Shown here: piece after piece, positions 1-9,000 of the stretch
Layout of the letters: the number at the start of each line of letters is the position of its first letter
Numbering within the stretch: position 1 is the stretch's first letter
Assembly: GCA_937958645.1 (NCBI GenBank)
Contig: CALGNI010000046.1
Coordinates: forward strand, 1-39,438
Direction of reading: 5' to 3'
Source: Candidatus Absconditabacterales bacterium
Lineage (GTDB): Bacteria; Patescibacteriota; Gracilibacteria; Absconditabacterales; Absconditicoccaceae
DNA length: 39,438 nucleotides
The notes under the pieces: generated by a model
Databases searched by the model: none
What the model saw: the letters and a program-made list of their open reading frames with translations, nothing else
What the model was told of the DNA's origin: nothing
Made by a program: the position numbers and the translations under genes

Positions 1-2
1 TT

Positions 3-164
3 TTTCGATATTGTTCAACGAAGTATGAGTTGTTTCAATATCAGATGCAGAGCAAAGCTTCGTTTTTACGTGGAGATGCAAAGATATCGAATGTAATGAA
101 GATGTCTTTACATCGAACGTATGCAGGGCAAGGGCCTATGCCAAAAATGAAGAAGGGAGCATAG
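3..164 (+). CDS. Possible 3' end of a truncated plus-strand gene
   Basis: A reading frame is open from the window edge to a TAG stop and ends in a basic tail (PKMKKGA). It would be the last 53 residues of a gene that starts outside the window. I do not recognise it, and an open stretch this short in AT-rich DNA can arise by chance. It converges with the minus-strand gene ending at 253. Confidence 0.2.
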   Translation, partial: FRYCSTKYELFQYQMQSKASFLRGDAKISNVMKMSLHRTYAGQGPMPKMKKGA

Positions 165-252
165 TTATGCTAATTAGCAATGTTAACGTATCGAAGCTAG
201 ACATACTTGTGAGCAGTTACCATGAGTGTTATTAATAGTACGCTATATACTC

Positions 253-702
253 CTATCCAAATCGTACCTTTTCCATATCAGTGATAGATGTATCATCGTA
301 ACGGCGGACGGTTGCAATCCACTCAGGAAGTTCTTCTTGGATTCTCTCTTTAAGTATCTCCATATCATGATCATCAATCATTCCTTTTTTGTTCAAAAAA
401 CTATAGAACTTTTTTATAGTACTTGCGCTTTGTTTAATGCCCGCAGAACTCGCTCGTGATGATTTTTTTATAAACCAATATCATAGATACATCCCAACCT
501 CATCACTTCCATTTTTTGCTTCGATAGGCTCTTCATACAACAAAAATTCATTGATATATAAATCAATATTGGAAAGATGCTTCTTTATGGAGTTTTCTCC
601 CAGTCATTCTTCTAGCATCGTCATCTCAAACTCTTTCAGCAACTCTTTGTTAGCAAATCTAATTTCTTCACAAGCTAATTCATACTTTGCATAATCATCC
701 AT
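253..702 (-). CDS. Recombinase-like protein with a core-binding (SAM-like) domain
   Basis: A 149-aa protein that becomes continuous only when UGA is read as Gly. The N-terminal half looks like the helical core-binding domain that precedes the catalytic domain in phage-type integrases: an acidic helix, then LGENSIKKHLSNIDLYINEF near residues 33-53, and a later SASTIKKFYSFLNKKG segment. No tyrosine-recombinase catalytic R-H-R-Y set is present, so it is a stand-alone core-binding protein and not an active integrase. Similar short proteins occur widely in Firmicutes and other bacteria, often annotated as recombinase or hypothetical. The start is the first ATG in frame; no clear ribosome binding site is seen. 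It lies in an accessory-looking region next to a phosphotransferase gene. The family guess rests on sequence pattern only. Confidence 0.6.
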
Positions 703-895
703 AGTAATAATTGGTTGTAATAATAAATAATTTAATTCTAAAACAAATAATATATGATTAGTTCTCAATAGCAACATTACAACACCTTCAATCCGAAAAC
801 TTTAAAGGCAATATCAGTAATTATTTTAGTGATCTGCAAATAATAACCTAGAGATATAGGAGTAGGTTAGGTGAGTAGTAACTTTAGATGTTGAT

Positions 896-1750
896 TTATC
901 TTCTTCAATATAATTCCTCCAACTCCACAACTACCTCCTCAATGCTTCTTTTCCTATCTTTCACGATATGATCTATACAAACATAAAGTCTTGCGCGTTT
1001 ATAATGCATTTCGATGCGATCTATGAATCAGTCATCAACTTCACCGTATACCCTAAGCATCTTTTGTAAGTTTTCTTTCCCGTATTGATGTCAAAAATGA
1101 CAAAAATCCTTTGCAGGATCAAAAATTGTTGCATCATCAAAGTCTATTATCCCTAGTCTAGTCTTTCATGCCAAGGATTCATCCCAAAAGATGTTTTTCC
1201 CATTCATATCTCCATGGATCAGACAAGGATTTGGGTGAACATATCAAAAAGCTCGCTCCACAAAAACAAAAATGTCATCTTGGAGCTTGGTATCAATATG
1301 TTCTGACAAATGAGTAATCACTTTCTCTTTCATATGCCTTACATATCAAGAATTATCGTCATCTCTAGTATATCAAATTTCTGCTAACTCTTTTCGAGGT
1401 AGGGAGTGAAGTTGCTTGAGAAAAAGTGCTATTTCGGTAAGAATTTCAAAGCTGTTATCTCTCGGTATTTCTCTTAATTTTGTTCCAGTTATAAAGCTCT
1501 CTTCCTGCCAACTTTCATCTTTTGAAAGATATAATGATTTTGGTATACGACAGTCAAATGTATTATCTAAATAACGAAGAAGTAGATGTTCTTTTTTGAG
1601 TGATTCACCTTTCCTCGAAAATCTAAAGATGTTTTGAAGATCAAACTGAATTCATTGATGACCTCGACCATCGTCAAATACTTTAGCTTCTTTATATGAA
1701 AAATCTCATTTTTCTTGCTTAATTTTATCTACGTATTGTTGAATTTCCAT
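896..1750 (-). CDS. Aminoglycoside/choline phosphotransferase-family kinase
   Basis: A 284-aa protein of the APH family (protein-kinase fold), which transfers phosphate from ATP to a small-molecule hydroxyl. The catalytic loop HGDMNGKN is at residues 178-185, with D180 as the expected catalytic base. The metal-binding IDFDDA motif is at 201-206 (D202 equivalent to the DFG aspartate). Length fits the family, usually 260-310 aa. The substrate cannot be told: APH members act on antibiotics, choline, homoserine, fructosamines and others. UGA occurs in frame as Gly, so the gene is adapted to the host code. It lies upstream of the recombinase-like gene on the same strand, with a 193-bp gap. A conserved hydrophobic-plus-HxxP segment precedes the HGD loop, as is common in bacterial APH proteins of unknown substrate. 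Confidence 0.85.
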
Positions 1751-1896
1751 TGAGTAATCGATGTAAATCAATTCGGGGTAGGGGGGGAAAGATAAAACCG
1801 TCCACTACAGAAGTAGAGAAAGTAACACAGTTTTTGTATGAGGATTATAGGTTTGATAACAAGGGATTGTTGTATCGTGCGAGTAAATTGGCTAAC

Positions 1897-1924
1897 AAAA
1901 AAAGCATCCAGTAACTACTGATGC
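1897..1924 (-). terminator. Rho-independent terminator after the response-regulator-like gene
   Basis: On the minus strand a GCATC-AGT stem pairs with ACT-GATGC (one bulged base, AGTT loop) and runs into seven Ts. It sits about 110 bp downstream of the gene ending at 2037. The rest of the 1751-2036 gap holds a 40-codon plus-strand open frame without a start codon (about 1794-1914), which may be a gene remnant. Confidence 0.65.
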
Positions 1925-2036
1925 TGTTGGCGGTTTGTATGACAACCTGCTGAACTCATAATGTCTACTGGCAATGCCTAAGCTTGGGTAGACGCCAATT
2001 ATTTCTGTTGCCAAGATAGTATTCTATCTCCGAATC

Positions 2037-2663
2037 TTATTCAAATTTTTGCTGAAGTTTTTGCCAAGATAATAACCAAGATTTACTGTCTCGTTTATGC
2101 AATCCTTCATACACATCTACTGAACTGATATCTCCAAATGTAGCAACATTACGGATAATAAAGCTTTGATGTAAATTTTCACCTCTAGCTAATCCATCAA
2201 TAAGTTTGCAGTAATTTTCTAAGGATGATAATTCTTCCCTCTGGAAAAGCTTATCATTTCTTTTATGAAATTCATTGCAACATTGTATGTCTTCATTCAG
2301 AATAGCTAAAGCTGGATCAACGGCACTTTCCCATTTGCTCACATCATATTCAAAGAACATTACATCACCATGATCAGCTATAGAAATTACTGGTATGCCA
2401 AGTTCTATGCACTTAATATGAATAAATGTTCCAAAACGTCCGTTTATGTAACTTCTATCAGAGAAGGACCAATTTTGAGGTAATTCAATGTTTGAACAGT
2501 ATGGCATTGAGCGGTCTGTGATAACAGCATCAATATCAGCCAAGGCGTTCATTGCTTCTATAAAGTTTTCAGCATAGATGAACTCATGTTCAGTAATTTG
2601 AGAGAAAAAAGATTTTGCAACTTCAAAGTTAGCTTGTGTGTCTTCAATAATTAAAATTTTCAT
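2037..2663 (-). CDS. Response-regulator receiver-like protein
   Basis: A 208-aa protein starting MKILIIEDTQANFEVAKSFF, which matches the first strand and acidic pocket of CheY-like receiver domains (E7, D8). A later strand-turn IDAVITDRSMP near residues 48-58 holds the expected phospho-acceptor aspartate (about D54, followed by R-S-M-P, as in D-x-x-M-P). After about residue 60 the match fades: the conserved K and T/S positions are not obvious, and an extra C-terminal part has no recognised output domain. No sensor kinase is nearby. All eight glycines I read use GGN codons and none use UGA, unlike most genes here. It has its own terminator at 1897-1924 and a 170-bp leader upstream, so it is probably transcribed alone. 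Confidence 0.6.
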   Translation of the reverse strand: MKILIIEDTQANFEVAKSFFSQITEHEFIYAENFIEAMNALADIDAVITDRSMPYCSNIELPQNWSFSDRSYINGRFGTFIHIKCIELGIPVISIADHGDVMFFEYDVSKWESAVDPALAILNEDIQCCNEFHKRNDKLFQREELSSLENYCKLIDGLARGENLHQSFIIRNVATFGDISSVDVYEGLHKRDSKSWLLSWQKLQQKFE

Positions 2664-2813
2664 ATTTTGCTTTTTAGTTAGTGATTTTTATTTTTTATAT
2701 ACAATACTGCACTCTTTCGAGACGTATTACTTTTCATTTTATCTATTAAGGGCCAAACTACTTATATTGACATATATAATAAAATATGTGTAAAATGCAA
2801 TAGATAGTTTGTT

Positions 2814-2969
2814 CTATACAAAAAAAGAGTGACTTCAAGCCGTTTGAAGTGACACTCTCTGTGCTTTTTTAGCTCCCTGAGGAGTAATATTTTGATATCT
2901 ATTGAGTAGATTTCTTTTTGATAGATATGATATAACCTTTTTATCCGTAAGTATTCTACGAAATTTCAT
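2814..2969 (-). CDS. Short RelE-like toxin fragment
   Basis: A 51-aa product starting MKFRRILTDKKVISYLSKRN. The first 27 residues resemble the N terminus of RelE/StbE-type mRNA interferases (pattern K.I.T.KKV..YL.KRNL...Y). The body of the toxin, with its catalytic Arg/Tyr/His residues, is missing; the rest is a short unrelated tail. The start ATG overlaps the end of the upstream antitoxin-like gene by 14 bp, the usual arrangement of such pairs. A UGA codon lies eight codons before the TAG stop, and the terminator hairpin covers these last codons. Reading UGA as stop would trim seven residues. It is most likely a decayed toxin; the homology is weak because the match is short. Confidence 0.45.
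2820..2858 (-). terminator. Rho-independent terminator of the toxin-antitoxin-like pair
   Basis: The minus strand reads AGAGTG-(TC)-ACTTCAA, a short loop, then TTGAAGTCACTCT and seven Ts: a 13-bp stem with a 2-nt bulge. The hairpin overlaps the 3' codons of the short toxin-like frame, which supports the idea that the toxin gene was truncated by a fusion to this terminator. Confidence 0.8.
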
Positions 2970-3231
2970 ATGATGGATTTGTATAAACAACAAATTCATC
3001 CTCTGATTTAGATTCAACTGTTTTTAGATCTTCTAGTACGCCATGAGGTATTTCTTGATTCTCTACAGCTATCAGGAAGGGAAAAGTGGACTCACTATCA
3101 TTCCTATGGATATACCAAGAAAGATATGAAAGAATAGACTCTTGCATATTGGTTCCTTCGCTTTCAAAATGCTTCTTAACTTCATCTAAGAAATCTTTGT
3201 TTGCGTTTATTTTTAGAACAACATCGCTCAT
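2956..3231 (-). CDS. Antitoxin-like small protein upstream of a RelE fragment
   Basis: A 91-aa acidic protein: MSDVVLKINANKDFLDEVKK followed by a helical segment and an acidic C terminus. The start resembles RelB/ribbon-helix-helix antitoxins (short beta strand, then helices), and the C-terminal acidic region would wrap a toxin. It is translationally coupled to the RelE-like fragment at 2814-2969. A good sigma-70-type promoter lies at 3259-3287, 28 bp upstream of the start. Both glycines are GGN-coded. The antitoxin role rests mainly on position and size. It could instead be an orphan DNA-binding protein. Confidence 0.5.
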   Translation of the reverse strand: MSDVVLKINANKDFLDEVKKHFESEGTNMQESILSYLSWYIHRNDSESTFPFLIAVENQEIPHGVLEDLKTVESKSEDEFVVYTNPSYEIS

Positions 3232-3258
3232 TACTAATAATGATAGATAAATGCTATA

Positions 3259-3287
3259 ATTATACTAATTTTGCTATCACTTTGCAA
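3259..3287 (-). promoter_or_regulatory. Sigma-70-type promoter for the antitoxin-like gene
   Basis: On the minus strand TTGCAA is followed after 17 bp by TATAAT, 28 bp upstream of the ATG at 3231. Both hexamers and the spacing fit the housekeeping consensus. It lies immediately downstream of the tRNA-Ser 3' end. Confidence 0.7.
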
Positions 3288-3299
3288 GTTTATCAAATT

Positions 3300-3386
3300 C
3301 GGTGAGGATGGGATTCGAACCCACGGTACAGTTTCCCGCACACTACCTTTCCAAGGTAGCGCCTTCGACCACTCGGCCACCTCACC
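3300..3386 (-). tRNA. tRNA-Ser (anticodon GGA)
   Basis: An 87-nt class II tRNA. The acceptor stem GGTGAGG pairs with CCTCACC, the D-arm contains GGCCGAGTGGTC, the anticodon loop is CTTGGAAAG with GGA at its centre, the variable arm is long as in tRNA-Ser, and the T-arm contains GGTTCGAATCC. The discriminator base is G. CCA is not encoded, so the 3' end must be added enzymatically. It reads UCC/UCU serine codons. Confidence 0.95.
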
Positions 3387-3500
3387 ATCTAGTTATGTCA
3401 TACTATTGTTGTTCTGTTTAATCTCCAGTTCTGTTGCGCCATCATGTTATATATCAACATAACCATCTTCATTACGCTTCGCTGATGAAGTTGGGTGTTT

Positions 3501-3523
3501 AATTAACTCGGCCACCTCACCAT
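3501..3523 (-). repeat. Partial copy of the tRNA-Ser 5' end (copy 1)
   Basis: This 23-bp sequence is identical to 3639-3661. Eighteen bases match the 5' end of the tRNA-Ser gene plus its upstream AT (3371-3388). The rest of the tRNA is not present. Both copies are preceded, on the tRNA 3' side, by a CGCTTCGCT string reminiscent of the tRNA D-arm-to-anticodon stretch. Together with copy 2 this fills most of the gene-free stretch 3387-3774. Confidence 0.8.
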
Positions 3524-3638
3524 ATAAGTACTGTTTACTATTTAATTTGCATTGTTGCCTTAAGTAAGATTGTTTTTCACGATATATATTCCTTGCATCT
3601 ATTCAATCTGTCGCTTCGCTCGGATTTCATAGGCAAGT

Positions 3639-3661
3639 AATTAACTCGGCCACCTCACCAT
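3639..3661 (-). repeat. Partial copy of the tRNA-Ser 5' end (copy 2)
   Basis: Identical to copy 1 over 23 bp and spaced exactly 138 bp from it. It lies upstream of the tRNA on the tRNA strand. The pieces may be remnants of integration at the tRNA gene or of local duplication. Confidence 0.8.
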
Positions 3662-3678
3662 GACAATTGATGGTGGAA

Positions 3679-3772
3679 AATTGATAATTGAAAATTTATT
3701 ACCAGTACTATGCATACTGAAATACTTTTCATTTACTATTAATTTTCAACTATCAATCCTCAATTATCAATT
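3679..3772. repeat. AT-rich inverted repeat behind the antiporter gene
   Basis: AATTGATAATTGA (3679-3691) and TCAATTATCAATT (3760-3772) are perfect 13-bp inverted arms, with further partial pairing inside. The structure starts just after the antiporter stop codon and could act as a 3' stem-loop, although no clean T-run follows. The same TTATCAATTATC wording recurs at 16036-16076. Confidence 0.55.
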
Positions 3773-3774
3773 AT

Positions 3775-5874
3775 TTAGTGCTTTCTCCAAATCTCATCAT
3801 CCATCTCCTGTACAAACTGCTGATAGATCTTTTGGGTAATCATGTCTTTGTGATAGAGCTCTTCGATGAGCTGTTCTTCTGATTTGATAATGCTCTTATT
3901 CAGCAGATGTTCGTTGATAGAGTTGGCGAAATCTTCGTCTTTGGCTCCATATTCCTGCATCTCATCGTGAGCGTTTTGATGGAAAGATTCGTAAAGTTTT
4001 ATTACTTTGCTGAGATGTTTTTGATCATATCAGAAATCAATTTCCATCAATGATTTGAGATCGCCAATAACGTTTTCGGTGATAATGTATTTGGCTCTAG
4101 AGATAATGTATTCGTTGTGTTCATCGTCTTGATCACATTTGGTAAGCCAGTACATGATACGCTCGATAGGATATCGACTTTGGGGTCTAATATCAGTACT
4201 GGATTTAAATCACCTGATCTGATTATTTCCTGCTTCGATTCTTGCTCCTTGAGTTTCTATCTTAGCGCTACGCGAAGCATAGATCGACTCTGAGATCTCA
4301 TTGTATGAGAACATTTCATGAAGGTATTCTTTCTCGATTCCCAAAGCATGGAGGGAGAGAGCTTTAGAAACAAGCTGGTCTGCGTTTGGCTGTTGTTGCA
4401 AAAATAACTGCATCTGGAGATTCGACTCATCCATCTTAGACTGATATTTCTGGATCAATGATTCTGACTGTCCTGGAGAGATTTTGTATGCAGTGGTCAT
4501 GGACTCTATCTTTTTGATGATACGATTATATACCAAGATATGAGATTCCAAAAGTTCAAACTCCTCAAGATCAGCTAAACCTCCGATATTTAGTTTCTTG
4601 ATAAGCGGCTTGATCGTGAGTCAGCGGATGATAAGCGAAAACATGATCGCGAGGATCGTCAGAGCGAGGATATATGCTTTGGGAGTGAAATCATAGGTCC
4701 ATCAAGGAACCAAGAAAGAGTCTGGTATCAATAACACCAGCATCAATCATAAAGCTCACCTCAACGATCACCGTGCGAGAAGATGCTGTCGCTTTTTCGG
4801 TATATTTTGTTGTTTGTTTTTTCTGAAAAAATTTACCAGCCCTATAGGGAGATACACCGCCAGAGCCCTTCAAACGATAAGCAACGCAATGATCACTAAG
4901 ATAGAGGGGAGGAGAATTTCTTGAGACAGACCGATGAACTTCACCATCATCCCCATCAAGATAAATACTAGGGAGTTGGTAACAAATGAGAAGAAGCTCC
5001 AAAACTTGTCCATATAGGCTTCTACTTTGGGAGAAATCTTCGTCTTACCATAGTTACCCATGATGATCGCCGCATAGGCCGTCGCGATCACTCCAGAGAT
5101 CTTAGGGTCAAATCAGTCGAAGCTCACTACATGCGTTACGTATTCTGCTATAAGGAACACCACATGCGCCAACACCATAGTCAGCGTGATTTCTACATGC
5201 TCGTTATTTCTAATATGTTTGATAACGCTAGAGAACAAAAGTCATAAGACAGTCCCGAGGATAATCCCTCAGATCACCATCATCAAGAAGTCTCCAATCC
5301 CAGACCAAACACTTCCTGCTCAGAAGTTTCCTTTACGGATAATTTCGATCATTACCAAAAACACCGCTACAGCAATACCATCATTGAACAGGCTTTCTCC
5401 TTCGAAGATCAGTCCAAGTTTCTTAGGTACTCATAAGTCTTTGAAGATCGCTAACACCGCCACAGGATCAGTAGAGGAGATGATCACCCCAAACAACAGC
5501 ATCACTTCGATAGGGATAGTGATCCCCAGTGCATTCAAGATATATCGCCCTCATCCTCAAACAATAGCCGTACTAATGATCAATCATAAGATCGCTAAAG
5601 TCCAGATCGTTGCATAGTTTTTGGTGAGTTGCTTATACTTGATATGATATCCAGCTTCGAATATCAGCACAGGCAAAAACACAAAAAACAAAAGTTCTGG
5701 AGTCAACGACAGTGTTTCTACCATGTTCCGCCCAAAAAACGTATTGATCGGCACCAACAGCATTCAAACAATGAACAACAAGATGGTATACGGAACCTTC
5801 ATCATCTTTGCCAGATGATGAATGAGTGATGCGATCACGAGTAAGGTACATATAACGATAATGGTTGAGAGCAT
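3775..5874 (-). CDS. CPA1-family Na+/H+ antiporter with long cytoplasmic tail
   Basis: A 699-aa protein continuous only with UGA as Gly. The first 400-odd residues form about 10-12 membrane segments. They carry the CPA1/NhaP signatures STDPVAVLAIFKDL and EGESLFNDGIAVAVF; the Asp of the ND pair is the expected ion-binding residue. The part after about residue 440 is hydrophilic and helical, holds no recognised TrkA or cNMP domain, and probably faces the cytoplasm. The likely job is exchange of cytoplasmic protons against Na+ or K+ for pH and ion balance. The start ATG gives the expected N-terminal membrane helix. It is divergent from the giant gene at 6023, with 148 bp between them. No partner gene is seen. 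Confidence 0.9.
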
Positions 5875-6022
5875 GGTGTTTCTTCGTTACCAAATGTTTT
5901 TAGTGGTATGGTTGTTGGGGGTTTTTTCAAGTGAGAGAGAAAACCATTGAAAAAGACATCTTAAAATTGCGAAAAAACCTCCTCATACGTATACTTATAG
6001 TGAGTATTTTCTTCTACAAATA

Positions 6023-9000
6023 ATGAACCCAAAAGACAAATTTTATGAAGATCTGTATAGGTCAGAAGTAAATAAAGAACCCACCAAAGAAGAGTTGGTA
6101 AATTTTGTTGAATCTAAACAACTAGAGTTGAGTACTCTACTAAATAAAGAATGAGAAAAGAATCTTTCATTGGTAGATATAATTACTCTGAGAGAAAAAC
6201 TATCATTACCAGAGTATATTAGCCTAGATGACTTCAATAAGCTCACGCAGCTACATATTGGTAAAGACATAGCGGATACTCAACGATATAATGAACTATT
6301 AATGTTACCAAAACATGATAAATTACTAGAGGTGCAGTCTCACCAAGCACCAACAGTAGAAAAACTTATTAAGTATCAATGATCAAAACTTGCTCAATGA
6401 TTGGTAGAAATTGTCGCTAATGCGATTGATGCAAGTAATCCAAATCAAAATATCTGAAGATTTTGAGAATGATTTTATCAAGCATTGAAATTTCTGGAGA
6501 ACCATGAAGATATTCTTACCGTCTCTACCAAAGCTTCGTGAACTTCATGATTTGATGTGAATTTCAAAGAAGATAGCGGTATCAAGATATGAACCTTGCA
6601 TAATAAGAACCTAGAACAATGAACAAGTGTTTCACTTAAAAAGAAATTAAATAATGAGACCTTGCAGCAACTTTCATGATTCGCTAACTCAAGATTTAAA
6701 ACAAATACATACGCAAATGTGTATCTAAATTGAGAACTCCTCAATGACTTCAAGGATACTACAGTCATCAATGGTGAGAAACTAGATATGACTAATAAAC
6801 CTGAGGTACATATTTCAATAGACTATAACGGATTTTCTATTAAAGACCAAGGAATTGGAATGAATAGTAAGACGATTGCTGAGAAATTAGTGTATCCGAC
6901 GGGGTCATCAAAGAAAAAAATAAATCCTTCAGAGCAAGAGCTTCCAGAATTAGTAAAAAAGGAAACTAAATTTTTCTATACGAAAAGAAATAAAACTAAT
7001 GAAGAGTCGATAGTACGTTTGCAGGTAGCAGGAGTGGTAATCGAAGAATTTAAAACAGAGACAGTTGGGAAAATAGAGTCATTTACTCTAGAGTGTCCTA
7101 GTTTCACGTGGTTACCCGAATCGAGAAATCAAATAATTCCAGAAAGATGTGTAGTATTAGCAATTCAACAATCACTGGCAAAAGTCCAGAAAAAATGATG
7201 ATTAATGGAAGAAAAAATAATGCTCACAGAAATGTTGGGAAAAATTATAAATAAACTCAAGAAGAGGAGAACTGATGAAACCAAAAAAGAATGGACACTG
7301 GATTATGTTACCAAGCAAGCATTCGTACCGCTCAAGCAAGAGATAGAAAATGCCTGAGGTATTGTGCTTCCAGGAGATAAGTATCTCATGAATAGATTAT
7401 GAAGTCCAAAGTGAGTATATTTTGTCTCACCAGATTTTGTAGATCTTAAGATTGAAAAGATTCCGAATATCAAGCCTCTCGACAACATCGTAGAAGATCC
7501 TAGATATAAAAGATTCCTTAGAAAGAGAGTGTTTTATACTATTCCATTTGGGATAAATGCGGAACATGATTATCTCATTACACCTCAGGCTATCTTAGTA
7601 AATAAAGATATCTTAGAGAAGGGAGATATGCAAAGGCAATTACTCAATACCTCAATCAATCTAAATATCTGATATGAGTTGCCAGAGGAGACTGTATACT
7701 ATGGAAGGATAGAAGATGCGGAAGTATATGTACAGAATAAAAAGAAGAAAGATGCGGAAGAGCAGTCAAGAAAAGCAAAATTATGAGAAACTCAGAAACA
7801 CAAAGAAGAGCAAGAAGAGGCTGAAAGGAAAAGAATCAATGCTTTAGCTAAAGAAACCGTAGAAAAATATAAAGATTTCTTGTTGAGTGATGAGAATAAT
7901 CACAATACAGCGGTAAAACAATTGAAGGATGATAGTACTTGAATTTACGGATTATTTTCTGCTATAGAGTCCAACGATCTTTGAATGATTACCTCTCCAG
8001 AATCGCTCCTTTTTTGCTGCATCACTTCTACCAGGTCAATAGAGCCAGATCGCCATACGCATCATAGCAAGTATTATGATAAGTTTTCTAGATTTATCTT
8101 GACGAATACAAACTCTGTTATTGCTTCTGCTATCAAATGAATAAGTCCCCTAGTGAGAAAGGTTAAAGATCCGAAAGTAAGTGCTGAACTAGTAGAAACA
8201 CTCATCGAACTCTATGAAAAAGAGCCAGAGTATATGATGCAAACAATAGAGAGGTTTGAGAAACAGTATGATGGAAACACGGGATGGGAGATTTTTGTGA
8301 AGTTTTTGGAATCAAAAGCAGTTGATTCAAAAATTGAAAAGCAGAAGTTTAAGATTCCTTATGATGAGATTAGTAAGAATGTTTTTACTCATCCTTCCAT
8401 GGTATTATTCTGGAAAAATCAAGTTCTTGATTGATTTAGTGATCTTGAGATTGTCTTTGCGAAAGGCTATATAAAGATACTTTCAACCTTATCTTATGAT
8501 GAAATATATGACTTTCATGGTTCTCAAGTAATTGTGCCAGAATTTAATAGTCTCTGCGAATCATACTTCTGATCGAGATCTTTCGCAAACAAAGATATTA
8601 TTGTAAAAATTACGGCGAAATATTTAAATACACTAGACAAAGACGGAATTTATTCTGAGGAATGCTTTGATCATCTGAGTATATACTATGATCAAGAGGA
8701 AAAATTACAGCCATTTCTTGAAGAAATATCAAAAGGATTTTTACCAATAAATAGTCATGCATTTAATGCCTTTCTTAGATTCTGGTTAAAAGAATGAAAG
8801 TCTTGCATCTTTGGTCTTGAAGATCTAAACGAGGGATTTATTGATGAGACATTTATTGAATGGAGTGTTGAACTTGATGAGTTGTTAGGTCATCAAATAT
8901 TGAGCAATGAAAAAGTTAAGCAATTATTTGAAACGTTAATTCAAGATTGAGAGATCAATGTCGATGACGTTCTTCATCAAAATCCTGGATCCACCATGGA

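Noticed and set aside
1794-1914. 40-codon plus-strand frame ending SKLANKKSIQ
   Set aside because: No start codon and it overlaps the terminator of the response-regulator-like gene on the other strand. At most a remnant.
3447-3720. Minus-strand open frame through both tRNA-derived repeats, which are 46 codons apart
   Set aside because: No ATG or other good start, and the repeated words are explained by the tRNA 5' end. Treated as non-coding.
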